NCBI GenBank assembly: GCA_003336485.1 | Contig: QENH01000001.1 | Span: 1 to 34,820 of the forward strand | Source: Candidatus Methanophagales archaeon | GTDB lineage: Archaea > Halobacteriota > Syntropharchaeia > Alkanophagales > Methanospirareceae | DNA length: 34,820 nt | Direction of reading: 5' to 3' | In this document: positions 25,684-33,164 of the stretch, one piece after another | Layout of the letters: each line of letters opens with the position of its first letter | Numbering within the stretch: the first letter of the stretch is position 1 | The notes under the pieces: generated by a model | What the model saw: the letters and a program-made list of their open reading frames with translations, nothing else | Told to the model about the DNA's origin: nothing | Databases searched by the model: none | Program-made: the position numbers and the translations under genes

Positions 25684-26016
25684 TCTTCTTCCTTTTCAAG
25701 ATGTTTTGCTATGTACTTTGCAAATTCATCAAAGTCTACAAGGTTGTTTTGCAGGTAATTATGAAGTTCTCCTACTTTCAAGTATTAGTATAACGCTCCT
25801 ATAATCTTCTGGCTTTTCAAAACCCTCAGCGGAGATTATAATCTCACCAATATCTAAAGCGGATTCTATGGCAAGATGAAAATTTCTCTCAATTGCAGAC
25901 CTCAACTCATAGTCATCCTCCAATCTTTCCTCAGTTACTGACTTATAAGACCTTAAAAAATCAACGTATTTCTTCATGCTTTTAATCTTTCTAGAGATCT
26001 TCTCGTTTTTGTCCAT
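25680..26016 (-). pseudogene. hepT: HepT-like HEPN ribonuclease toxin, disrupted
   Basis: From ATG 26016 (AGAGGG upstream) the first 70 or so residues follow HepT (DUF86): KISRKIKSMKKYVDFL, then RSAIERNFHLAIESALDIGE and KPEDYRSVILIL. Around 25776-25782 the frame breaks. In the shifted frame it continues as VGELHNYLQNNLVDFDEFAK to a TGA at 25682-25680. Between the two parts, the segment that should carry the catalytic R-x4-6-H motif is missing; only HNY seems to remain. So there is both a frameshift and an active-site deletion, and no toxin activity is expected. It is the partner of the MntA-type gene upstream. Confidence 0.75.
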
Positions 26017-26017
26017 T

Positions 26018-26446
26018 CTAAATCCCTCTTTCAGCAACCTTTTTCAAGAACTCGGCTGCCCATCTTTTATCATAGTACCGCCTATCGAGATATCCGGATA
26101 GTATCCTATGCTCACAATCTATCTTCTGCCCCTCGTCTCTAACAAGTAGGGGATGATTTGCCTTTATTATTTCGTAATTGAGTGAGATGGGGGCATTATT
26201 CATCACAATCAGGTCAATTCTATCGGTTTTTAGGATACCCGTCAACTTGGATATCAATTTTAATTGTAAACTAAAACGCTCCTTCTTGCTCAGTGATTCA
26301 TCCAGAAAAACGGCAATATCAACATCGCTCAGTTTCCCTTCCTTCCCGTTAGCTACCGAGCCGAAGAGGTATGCAAGTTTAACACGCTCCTGCGTACTTA
26401 GAAATTCCACAACCTTCTTTTCCTGACCTGTTAGCTTATTCTCCAT
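26018..26446 (-). CDS. mntA: MntA-type nucleotidyltransferase antitoxin
   Basis: 142 residues of the minimal nucleotidyltransferase fold. FGSVANGKEGKLSDVDIAVF (28-47) is the exact GS-x10-DxD motif, with S30, D41 and D43. RIDLIVMNNAP follows with the third acidic residue. In type VII toxin-antitoxin pairs MntA adds AMP to a tyrosine of HepT and neutralises it. The gene appears intact and ends one base before the HepT ATG. Because HepT is broken, the antitoxin is orphaned here unless it serves a HepT elsewhere in the genome. An IS remnant begins 35 bases upstream of the start. Confidence 0.88.
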   Translation of the reverse strand: MENKLTGQEKKVVEFLSTQERVKLAYLFGSVANGKEGKLSDVDIAVFLDESLSKKERFSLQLKLISKLTGILKTDRIDLIVMNNAPISLNYEIIKANHPLLVRDEGQKIDCEHRILSGYLDRRYYDKRWAAEFLKKVAERGI

Positions 26447-26481
26447 TTTAGCGTATGCCTCGACGTCCCCTCCATTTTTTT

Positions 26482-26959
26482 GGTAGTGCCCTAACTTTCA
26501 TGACCTATCTTAAACATCAAAAAATCCTTCCACGTCCACGGATGTTTAGTAATTCCCTCTGCCATGCATGGCGTCCTTTCGATGTTTCTGGTCCCTTTAG
26601 GAGTTTTAATTGTCAATGCGGAATGGGTTCGGATAAAATTGGTGTAGCATTGGTAGAGATCCAGATGATTGTCCAACATCTCCTTGCATTTCGAGATCAT
26701 GATGATCTGTTCTTCCGTAAGGTGTCTGTTGTAGAATATCGTGCCTTTAGTCTCGGGAAATCACACACCACAGGTCTTGCATTTGAACATCTGGTTGCAT
26801 TTGGCATTGAACCCTTTTTTGATGATGTTGCCAGCGTTTCTCTTTCGGTAATCCAGACAATCCGGGTTCAAACATATCTGGTCTTTTGAATTTGGTCCTA
26901 TCATAGGACATATTATCAGACCAGGTGCATATAAAGGTCACAGTTTATGGGACACTACC
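26482..26959. mobile_element. IS1-like deletion derivative with terminal inverted repeats
   Basis: A 478-base element bounded by 25-base imperfect inverted repeats, 26482-26506 (starting GGTAGTGCCC) and 26935-26959 (complement starting GGTAGTGTCC), matching at 16 of 25 positions with an exact 7-base outer end. The GGTnrTG terminus suits the IS1 family. Inside is the shortened transposase at 26491-26904. I did not find a flanking target duplication. The element is non-autonomous. Confidence 0.75.
26491..26904 (-). pseudogene. Internally deleted IS1-type transposase
   Basis: From ATG 26904 one reads DQICLNPDCLDYRKRNAGNI, then AKCNQMFKCKTCG, the N-terminal zinc ribbon of IS1-type transposases, with an in-frame TGA at 26761-26763. 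After it come FPETKGTIFYNRHLTEEQII and then, with no catalytic core, LYQCYTNFIRTHSALTIKT and RTPCMAEGITKHPWTWKDFL, the C-terminal signature. Only about 138 codons remain, so most of the DDE domain has been lost. Confidence 0.75.
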
Positions 26960-26995
26960 CTATTATATACAGGTATCCGGATGCTAACCAAAGTT

Positions 26996-27910
26996 CTACC
27001 CATTTAACAGTCGCCTAAACAATTTCCCGATTCTTATTTTACAATTATGCCGGTATCTACCCCTAACCTGTTTAGCAAGGTATTCGTTAGCCACTATTAC
27101 TGGTGGGTCCCGGAAATCAAGGTTTTCACTAAGTGTTTTTATAGCGAATCTATTCGTCTTTCCACAATGAACGCCGGTGCCATCGAAGCCCATATTATTC
27201 ACTAATGACTTAACTGGATAAACACAATAAGCATCACTTTTAGATTGTGCGTAACACCATCTTATAGCCCAAGAATCTATTTTATCTTCTACCTGTGATC
27301 TCAACATATCTGACAGATCCTCCCCACCACGATTAAAGAGTTTTTTTGATTTTTTATCTGTTATAAACTTATCATAATCTTTAACTTCCCAATCAACTTT
27401 ATTCCATCTATTTATCCACGTTGCCCAACTCCAACTCATACATCTATAGCCAAAATATATACTATAAGGGTATTCATCAGGCACGTGTAAAAGAGATTCA
27501 GGATAATTAAATCCCGTTATAGAGAAAACCTTTTGTTCATTTTTATAATAATTCAAGTAATAATTCATATAATTCAAAAATGGCGTTGAAGTGATTAAAT
27601 CATCTTCCAGAACTATGATTTTCCCATATTGGTTGATAATCTCTGTAACACCGGAAAGGATAGACTTTGCAAGTCCTAAATTCTCTTCTCTTTCTATTAA
27701 CGTTATACTTTTAAATCCATCCAAGGTTTTTATATATTTTCGCACTTTTTCTACATTATTTCTTTCTGCATCATTTTTCGCTGCATCAGCAAATATAAAA
27801 AGCTCAGTATCCCAAGCCAAAAGATTATTCTTCAATGCGTCAATCGTTTTTCTTGTATGTTCCGGTCTGTTATAGACAAACAAAATAACAGGAGCCAAAT
27901 CGTTATTCAT
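26996..27910 (-). CDS. Glycosyltransferase, GT-A fold (GNT-I-like)
   Basis: 304 residues. APVILFVYNRPEHTRKTIDA (6-25) is the signature start of a sugar-transferase family found in LPS and capsule loci and reminiscent of GNT-I. IIVLEDDLITSTPFLNYMNY carries the EDD metal site, and SWSWATWINRW is a strongly conserved aromatic block of this family. No membrane segment. Its ATG overlaps the upstream stop by eight bases (ATGAATAA), so it should be translated with the preceding glycosyltransferase. Confidence 0.88.
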   Translation of the reverse strand: MNNDLAPVILFVYNRPEHTRKTIDALKNNLLAWDTELFIFADAAKNDAERNNVEKVRKYIKTLDGFKSITLIEREENLGLAKSILSGVTEIINQYGKIIVLEDDLITSTPFLNYMNYYLNYYKNEQKVFSITGFNYPESLLHVPDEYPYSIYFGYRCMSWSWATWINRWNKVDWEVKDYDKFITDKKSKKLFNRGGEDLSDMLRSQVEDKIDSWAIRWCYAQSKSDAYCVYPVKSLVNNMGFDGTGVHCGKTNRFAIKTLSENLDFRDPPVIVANEYLAKQVRGRYRHNCKIRIGKLFRRLLNG

Positions 27911-29108
27911 ATTTAAGCACCATTTTTAATTTTTTTACTATTGAGCTATTTTCGTTTAAATAGGTATTTACCCATTTTTGAGATTCACTTTTAAGATTAC
28001 TTCTTAGCTTGTTATTATCTATTAATTCTGTTAACACTTTAATCGTTTCATTAAGGTCAGTGCTATTTAACTCACAATAAATATTTTTAGGGATAGCACT
28101 AACAAATGAATATTTTGAAGGCACTGAAGCAACAACTCCATTGAAAATAAAAGACTTGATTAAAGCCCCTTCAATTGATGCAGACCATAAGGAAGGACAT
28201 AATACAACTTTTGAGTTTATAACATATTCTTTTAAGCTACTTTCCCAGTGAATGTCCTCAAATAAAATATTTTTTACATCCTTTTCTTCTATTTTATCAC
28301 CAAGTATTTTTTTACACCTCTCATATGGTGCCGGAACCAAAAATGAATATTGCTTTAGTTTCGATGCAATGTTAATAACATACAATAACCCTTTAGCCTC
28401 TATAGCAGCCCCATGATAAACAAAATCTACATTAAATTTACTATTTGTTTCTTTAACATTTCTATGTTTGTTAATAGAATCTATGAAATCATCAGTAAAT
28501 ATTCCAACTTTATATACTTTAACGTCATTTCTAAAATGTTTCTTTACTAATTCTGCGTGAGAAGTGGTTTGGATAATAAATGTAATATTTTTAGATAACG
28601 CCATTATTTTTTTTAAAAAAATTATATTTTCGTTTAATTTATATTTTACTGGGGCTGGTTTACAATTATGCCTTTCCGCAAATTTATAATTACCCCCTAT
28701 ACATAAAAGACAAGGATTAAATGATCCTTCAATATGATTATATGATTTAACACAAAAAAAACTACAATCCATTATATATATATAACATTTATTATTTTTA
28801 ATTAATTTAATAACGTTTTTAATTCCAATTGTTTGAGGATGGATAAGTATTATATTTTTTGATTTTAAACGCCTTATACTCAGATTAAAAATTGATTTAT
28901 TCACTATTTTAGAATATTTATTTTTTAAAAATAGGAGGTAAAGTTTTTTTTTCGATAGAGTTCGCAATTCTATTTTAGGATAAAATTCTTTAGGATAAAT
29001 TATACAAAAATTTTCATGGTTGTGTTTAACAAGATATCTCATTAGTCTGCCTACACCACCATCACTTGGAGGATATCCACATATTATATAATCTTCATTT
29101 TTATTCAT
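27903..29108 (-). CDS. GT-B glycosyltransferase (GT4-like), divergent, with cysteine insert
   Basis: 401 residues. IICGYPPSDGGVGRLMRYLV near the start is the GT-B glycine loop. FVYHGAAIEAKGLLYVINIA (about 230-249) is the usual start of the donor domain, and LCPSLWSASIEGALIKSFIF replaces the E-x7-E block. Between residues about 118 and 150 there is CSFFCVKSYNHIEGSFNPCL, then LCIGG and HNCKP, a cysteine-rich insert that could bind a metal (inference). The gene is very AT-rich and lysine/asparagine-rich even compared with its neighbours. It is placed as GT4-like with moderate confidence. Confidence 0.75.
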   Translation of the reverse strand: MNKNEDYIICGYPPSDGGVGRLMRYLVKHNHENFCIIYPKEFYPKIELRTLSKKKLYLLFLKNKYSKIVNKSIFNLSIRRLKSKNIILIHPQTIGIKNVIKLIKNNKCYIYIMDCSFFCVKSYNHIEGSFNPCLLCIGGNYKFAERHNCKPAPVKYKLNENIIFLKKIMALSKNITFIIQTTSHAELVKKHFRNDVKVYKVGIFTDDFIDSINKHRNVKETNSKFNVDFVYHGAAIEAKGLLYVINIASKLKQYSFLVPAPYERCKKILGDKIEEKDVKNILFEDIHWESSLKEYVINSKVVLCPSLWSASIEGALIKSFIFNGVVASVPSKYSFVSAIPKNIYCELNSTDLNETIKVLTELIDNNKLRSNLKSESQKWVNTYLNENSSIVKKLKMVLKYE

Positions 29109-29242
29109 CCAGACAACCTAATATAATGACTTCCATTTCTCATATCTCCGATTTTGATAATAATATTTTATCCATAGGAGGTTGCCAATTGCTTTTGGTG
29201 CTAAAATTTTGCTTTTCCCTTGGTTTAAAGCTCTACTTGTCT

Positions 29243-30865
29243 TTATTTTTCTACTGATTTTGGATAGTTGGACTGTCTCATAAATGTAAAAAACTTTTTG
29301 AGTATGTATTTTAGAATTTTTTCGCTCAATCCAGGATAAACCCCAATCCAGAACGTGTCATTCATGATTCGGTCTGTATTTGTGAGATCACCATATACAC
29401 GATACTTAACATTCTCAAAGCTTGGATGCCGAATGATGTTCCCAGCGAAAAGCATCCGTGTTGCAATATTATTATCTTCTAAATATTCTACAATGTCATT
29501 TTTAGTAAATCCGGCATCTTCTCTGACGGTAATCGGGAATCCAAACCAACTGGGTTCTGCTTCGGGTTCTACTTCTGGCAAGATGAAATAATTTGTATAG
29601 TTCTTCAAACCATCGTATAGAAGTTTAAAGTTTTTCTTACGTGCTTCGATAAAAGAGGGTAACTTCTTAAGCTGCTCCACTCCCACCGCTGCTTGCATAT
29701 CTGTCACTTTCAAATTATAACCAAGATGCGAGTAAATATACTTGTGGTCATAGCCAAAAGGCAATGTGCCCAATTGCCAATCAAATCTTTTACCGCAGGT
29801 ATTATCACAGCCTGGCTCGCACCAGCAGTCTCGCCCCCAGTCTCTGAAAGATTCAATTAGTTTTTTTAGCTGGGTATCATTGGTTACCAAAGCCCCTCCT
29901 TCACCCATCGTGATATGATGAGCAGGATAAAAGCTAAAAGTAGCTATGTGCCCAAATGTTCCAGTATATTTACCGTTGTATTTGGAGCCTAAAGCATCAC
30001 AGTTATCTTCTATCAGCCAGAGGTTGTATTTCTCACATATTTCTAAAACTTTATCAAGATTGAAAGGATTGCCAAGCGTATGCGCTAAAAAAATAGCTTT
30101 CGTCTTTTCAGATAACGCCTCTTCTATTTTATCTGCCTGGATGTTATAAGTTCCAACATCTACATCCAGAAAAAGAGGCACCAAATTATTTTGTATGATT
30201 GGATTTACAGTTGTGGGAAACGCTGCGGCTACGGTAATTACTTCATCGCCTGGTTTCAATCGTTTTTCTTCTCCAAGTTTTGGTGAGGTTAGAGCAGAAA
30301 TTGCAAGAAGATTCGCTGACGAACCAGAATTTGTTAATAAACAATATTTGGCACCCAAAAACTTTGCAAACTCCTTTTCAAATTGTTTTGCAAACTTGCC
30401 TGCGGTAAGCCAGAAATCCAAAGCTGAATCCACTAAGGAAATCATCTCTTTTTCATCATAGACCCGACCGGAGTAGGGAATATACGATTTACCAGGGATA
30501 AAGGATGAAGATCCACCATGTATATTTTTAAAATGGACTTTAGTCGGGATAGTAGCAAGTTTTCTAAGCATTTCGTCAACCTTTTTAGTTCCAATTCTTG
30601 CCACCCATTTACACAATCTTTCATCTACGAGAGCAAGTTTATGCATTCTTATAATGCTTGTGGCTTTAATCGAACCTTCGCTTACATCTTCTTGTGATAT
30701 CACTATGGTGGTTGGTTCATCTGCATACTTCTCGACCTCTCTTGTAAAATATGCAACAAGCAGATCGTCTTTAAATCGCTCTATCAAAAGAACTGGTCTT
30801 CGTTTTAGCCCAGACTGATTACTATATGCAAATTCAGCAATGAGTATATCACCTGTTTTTAACAC
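29243..30865 (-). CDS. rfbH: PemK-like toxin domain fused to RfbH (CDP-4-keto-6-deoxyglucose 3-dehydratase)
   Basis: 540 residues from GTG 30865, chosen because GGAGG lies nine bases upstream; an in-frame ATG at 30889 is possible. Residues 1-114 form a complete PemK/MazF-type domain: [30 protein letters not shown], then [21 protein letters not shown] short glycine/serine linker leads to [20 protein letters not shown] (about 121-140) and a complete Rfb[15 protein letters not shown] (321-334) has His in place of the PLP lysine, and Cys 347, 349, 353 and 357 form the [2Fe-2S] set. RfbH removes the 3-hydroxyl on the way to CDP-3,6-dideoxyhexoses. The usual N-terminal helix of about 25 residues is replaced by the toxin. 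It overlaps the antitoxin gene by 17 bases. Confidence 0.9.
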   Translation of the reverse strand: MLKTGDILIAEFAYSNQSGLKRRPVLLIERFKDDLLVAYFTREVEKYADEPTTIVISQEDVSEGSIKATSIIRMHKLALVDERLCKWVARIGTKKVDEMLRKLATIPTKVHFKNIHGGSSSFIPGKSYIPYSGRVYDEKEMISLVDSALDFWLTAGKFAKQFEKEFAKFLGAKYCLLTNSGSSANLLAISALTSPKLGEEKRLKPGDEVITVAAAFPTTVNPIIQNNLVPLFLDVDVGTYNIQADKIEEALSEKTKAIFLAHTLGNPFNLDKVLEICEKYNLWLIEDNCDALGSKYNGKYTGTFGHIATFSFYPAHHITMGEGGALVTNDTQLKKLIESFRDWGRDCWCEPGCDNTCGKRFDWQLGTLPFGYDHKYIYSHLGYNLKVTDMQAAVGVEQLKKLPSFIEARKKNFKLLYDGLKNYTNYFILPEVEPEAEPSWFGFPITVREDAGFTKNDIVEYLEDNNIATRMLFAGNIIRHPSFENVKYRVYGDLTNTDRIMNDTFWIGVYPGLSEKILKYILKKFFTFMRQSNYPKSVEK

Positions 30866-31079
30866 TGAAGAAATCCTCCCAGTCTGCATCTTTATCGTCT
30901 TCGGTGTTCATAAAACAACGAAGGCTAAATCTTTGCCATTCTTCATCTGTCCAATCTGAATATTCTTCTTCTTCCTTTTCCTTTGGGATATAAATGACAA
31001 TTTCCTTGTCCTCTGGCAGGTCTACGATTTCTAACGGCTTTATCACGCCATTTCTTACAACTGCTTTTATTGCCATCAT
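30849..31079 (-). CDS. AF2212-like antitoxin, partner of the PemK-like domain
   Basis: 76 residues. The N-terminus [20 protein letters not shown] with [10 protein letters not shown] is the beta-rich DNA-binding module of AF2212-type (DUF104) antitoxins. The acidic C-terminus with [11 protein letters not shown] and [15 protein letters not shown] is the likely toxin-binding arm. AGAGGAG precedes the ATG. Its 3' end contains the ribosome binding site of the toxin fusion and overlaps that gene by 17 bases, so the two are translationally linked and the stoichiometry may be set there. It probably binds and inhibits the PemK-like domain and may autoregulate the unit. Confidence 0.75.
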   Translation of the reverse strand: MMAIKAVVRNGVIKPLEIVDLPEDKEIVIYIPKEKEEEEYSDWTDEEWQRFSLRCFMNTEDDKDADWEDFFSVKNR

Positions 31080-31106
31080 TTTAATTTTTCTCCTCTTTTT
31101 ACTTTT

Positions 31107-31343
31107 TCATTGCTTTCCTTGCATAAAAAGTTCCCAGTTTAAACTATCAATTTCATCCAGATCATTTAATAACGCCTGTATGTATCCAGAGTGTTGTTCC
31201 ATTTTCATTAAGTAATATGACTCGCTTTTTTCATCCTTATTTAAAGGCAGAACAATAACCTCCACTTTATCCCCAAAGGTCTCTGGTATGTTCATAATAT
31301 GCTTCAGCTTTTCTGTATCTATTAGGTCTCGAATTGCTTGCAT
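31107..31343 (-). CDS. Small antitoxin-like protein
   Basis: 78 residues from ATG 31343, chosen because GGGGGGAG lies immediately upstream; a 27-codon N-terminal extension is probably not translated. MQAIRDLIDTEKLKHIMNIP, then ETFGDKVEVIVLPL, is the N-terminal pattern of antitoxins of the DUF2281/AbrB-like kind. The remainder is an acidic helix ending LDEIDSLNWELFMQGKQ. No toxin gene of its own follows; 27 bases later comes the AF2212-like antitoxin. It may be an orphan left by loss of its partner. Confidence 0.55.
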   Translation of the reverse strand: MQAIRDLIDTEKLKHIMNIPETFGDKVEVIVLPLNKDEKSESYYLMKMEQHSGYIQALLNDLDEIDSLNWELFMQGKQ

Positions 31344-31374
31344 TCTACTCCCCCCTTGCAATGTATTCCTTCTC

Positions 31375-31557
31375 TTATTTCCATACTTCCTCCTCCTCCA
31401 GATTTTTCCATTCTGATACTGCATTTGCTGATGTAACTACCCATGCTATTTTCTCTTTAACGCCATCATCAAGATTATAATTAAAGAAATCCTCCCAGTC
31501 TACATCTATATCGTCTTCGGTGTTCATAAAGCTATGAAGCTCTTTCTTTGCTTTCAT
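31375..31557 (-). pseudogene. Antitoxin C-terminal duplicate
   Basis: A 60-codon frame whose SFMNTEDDIDVDWEDFF repeats the C-terminal arm of the AF2212-like antitoxin at 30849-31079. The similarity extends to the DNA: 31483-31533 matches 30867-30917 at about 46 of 51 bases. The N-terminal DNA-binding part is absent and the rest (IAWVVTSANAVSEWKNLEEE) is unrelated to the fusion toxin. It looks like the remains of a second antitoxin, joined to another small gene's tail. Confidence 0.5.
31483..31533. repeat. 51-bp direct repeat, copy 2 (copy 1 at 30867-30917)
   Basis: About 46 of 51 bases are identical to 30867-30917, including CGTCTTCGGTGTTCATAAA and AGAAATCCTCCCAGTCT on the plus strand. Copy 1 holds the ribosome binding site of the toxin fusion. 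The level of identity points to a recent duplication inside the antitoxin island. Confidence 0.8.
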
Positions 31558-31626
31558 TACATAAATACCCTCTGTCCGTCACGTATAATATTAAACGAAA
31601 ATATTACCCCCCTGTGATATTCCTAT

Positions 31627-31809
31627 TCAGTTGATGTACTTCCTCCAGAATGCATCTTCTTTCAGATCGTCTTCTATTGCTGCCTGAAAGGTTGCCGCAA
31701 GAAAAAGCTCCTCTTCGGTCAACCCTTCTCGAATCATTGAACCTTCCCAGGGTGACTCTTTAGTCCACAGCCTCATTTTGTTCCCGTCTTTTATACATAA
31801 CATATACAT
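31627..31809 (-). CDS. Small unrecognised protein in the antitoxin island
   Basis: A 60-residue frame, with possible starts at the first Met or at the Met of MRLWTKESPWEGSM. The C-terminal half, EEELFLAATFQAAIEDDLKE followed by DAFWRKYIN, is an acidic helix resembling the toxin-binding arms of small antitoxins, but I recognise no family. No good Shine-Dalgarno is seen. It sits between the frameshifted and the duplicated antitoxin remnants, so it may be part of the same decay. Confidence 0.35.
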   Translation of the reverse strand: MYMLCIKDGNKMRLWTKESPWEGSMIREGLTEEELFLAATFQAAIEDDLKEDAFWRKYIN

Positions 31810-31839
31810 TTCTCTTTATCTATTCTATTTCCTCATATC

Positions 31840-32039
31840 CTACAAATACTCGTAATACAAATCTTTCCGTTTGTCTTTCCAGAAGTCAAAAGCAGAAGGA
31901 AAGAAAAAACTACGTCCGTCTTCCCCTTTTCCTTTGGGGGGGCATAAACAACAATCTCCTCGTCTTCTGGCATGTCTATTGCATCGAATGGCTTTATCAA
32001 GGCATCCTTTACAACTGCCTTTACTGCTAACATTTTCAT
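31840..32039 (-). pseudogene. AF2212-like antitoxin with a frameshift in a C-run
   Basis: MLAVKAVVKDALIKPFDAID, then PEDEEIVVYAPPK, is a close relative of the intact antitoxin at 30849-31079. In the printed frame the end turns into a hydrophobic tail. One extra base in the G7 run at 31936-31942 restores GEDGRSFFFPSAFDFWKDKR and a natural stop at 31840-31842. The ATG at 32039 abuts the rfbG stop, with AAGGTGA just upstream. It is either a single-base loss or a homopolymer sequencing error; if the latter, the gene is whole. Confidence 0.65.
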
Positions 32040-33164
32040 TTAGTCACCTTCCCCCCGTCTTCTATATACCTCACTCATGCGGCTTACGTACTCCTCAATC
32101 GCCATTACTGTAAATTCATACAACTCTTCTTTTCTCATATCATTATAAAAATTCTTATACCAATTAATAGTCTTTTCAACCGCTTCATAGACGTCATAAA
32201 TTGGCTTCCAACCAAGCATTGCTCTCGCTTTGCTTGCATCTAACTTCAGGAGACCTGCTTCATGTAGCTGACTTGATGAACTATCTATTGTGTAGGCACC
32301 ACCATCCCAATATTTAATTACAAGTTTAACCAATTCCTCCACCGTTTTTATGCTTTCATCGTTCGGCCCGAAATTCCAGGCACTGCTATACTTGGCTCCG
32401 TCTTCATACATCAATGCACCAAGCAATAAATATCCTGTTAAAGGCTCTAAAATATATTGCCATGGTCTTGTTGCTTGAGGGCTACGTATATTAATTGCTT
32501 TATTTTGAGAAAGTGCTCTTATGCAATCAGGAATAAGCCTATCCTCCCCCCAATCTCCACCACCTATGACATTCCCTGCACGAACAGATGATAAAGCGGC
32601 TTTATGGATTTTTCCGTAGTCTTTAGGGTTATAAAATGCGCTCCTATAAGCAGCAGTTACCAGTTCAGCGCAACCCTTACTTGAGCTATAAGGATCGAAC
32701 CCACCTATAGGGTCTGTTTCTCTGTAGCCATAAATCCATTCCCTATTTTCATAACACTTATCGCTGGTAACGATAATACAAGACCTAACACTGTCTGTTT
32801 TCCTTACAGCTTCTAGGACATTTACCGTACCTATTACATTTGTTTCGTAAGTAAGCGTTGGCTCTTTATAGGATAGCCGCACTAATGGCTGCGCTGCCAA
32901 GTGGAAAACAAATTCAGGAGAATATTTTTCAAAAACCGAATAAAGATGCTTTTCAGCCCTAACATCGCCAATAATATGCGTTACTTTTTCATTCAAGCAC
33001 AAAGTATCAAATAAATTTGGTTTTGTCGGCGGTTCCAAGGCATAGCCAATTACATCTGCTCCAAGTTCTTTTAACCATAGCGATAACCAGGAACCTTTAA
33101 AACCTGTATGACCTGTGATTAGGATTCGTTTTCTATTATATACGCCCTGGAAGCAGTTATTCAT
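32040..33164 (-). CDS. rfbG: CDP-glucose 4,6-dehydratase
   Basis: 374 residues from ATG 33164, which overlaps the upstream stop by eight bases (ATGAATAA); a longer start is possible. RILITGHTGFKGSWLSLWLK is the diagnostic NAD-binding loop of CDP-glucose dehydratases. FVFHLAAQPLVRLSY and VTSDKCYEN follow. The short-chain dehydrogenase YxxxK is YSSSKGCAELV. It converts CDP-glucose to CDP-4-keto-6-deoxyglucose, the substrate of RfbH. Its stop is adjacent to the first antitoxin-like gene, so the toxin-antitoxin island lies within the sugar operon. Confidence 0.94.
   Translation of the reverse strand: MNNCFQGVYNRKRILITGHTGFKGSWLSLWLKELGADVIGYALEPPTKPNLFDTLCLNEKVTHIIGDVRAEKHLYSVFEKYSPEFVFHLAAQPLVRLSYKEPTLTYETNVIGTVNVLEAVRKTDSVRSCIIVTSDKCYENREWIYGYRETDPIGGFDPYSSSKGCAELVTAAYRSAFYNPKDYGKIHKAALSSVRAGNVIGGGDWGEDRLIPDCIRALSQNKAINIRSPQATRPWQYILEPLTGYLLLGALMYEDGAKYSSAWNFGPNDESIKTVEELVKLVIKYWDGGAYTIDSSSSQLHEAGLLKLDASKARAMLGWKPIYDVYEAVEKTINWYKNFYNDMRKEELYEFTVMAIEEYVSRMSEVYRRRGEGD

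Noticed and set aside
26455-26889. 144-codon plus-strand frame across the IS1-like remnant
   Set aside because: Antisense to recognisable transposase sequence; no own homology or start signal.
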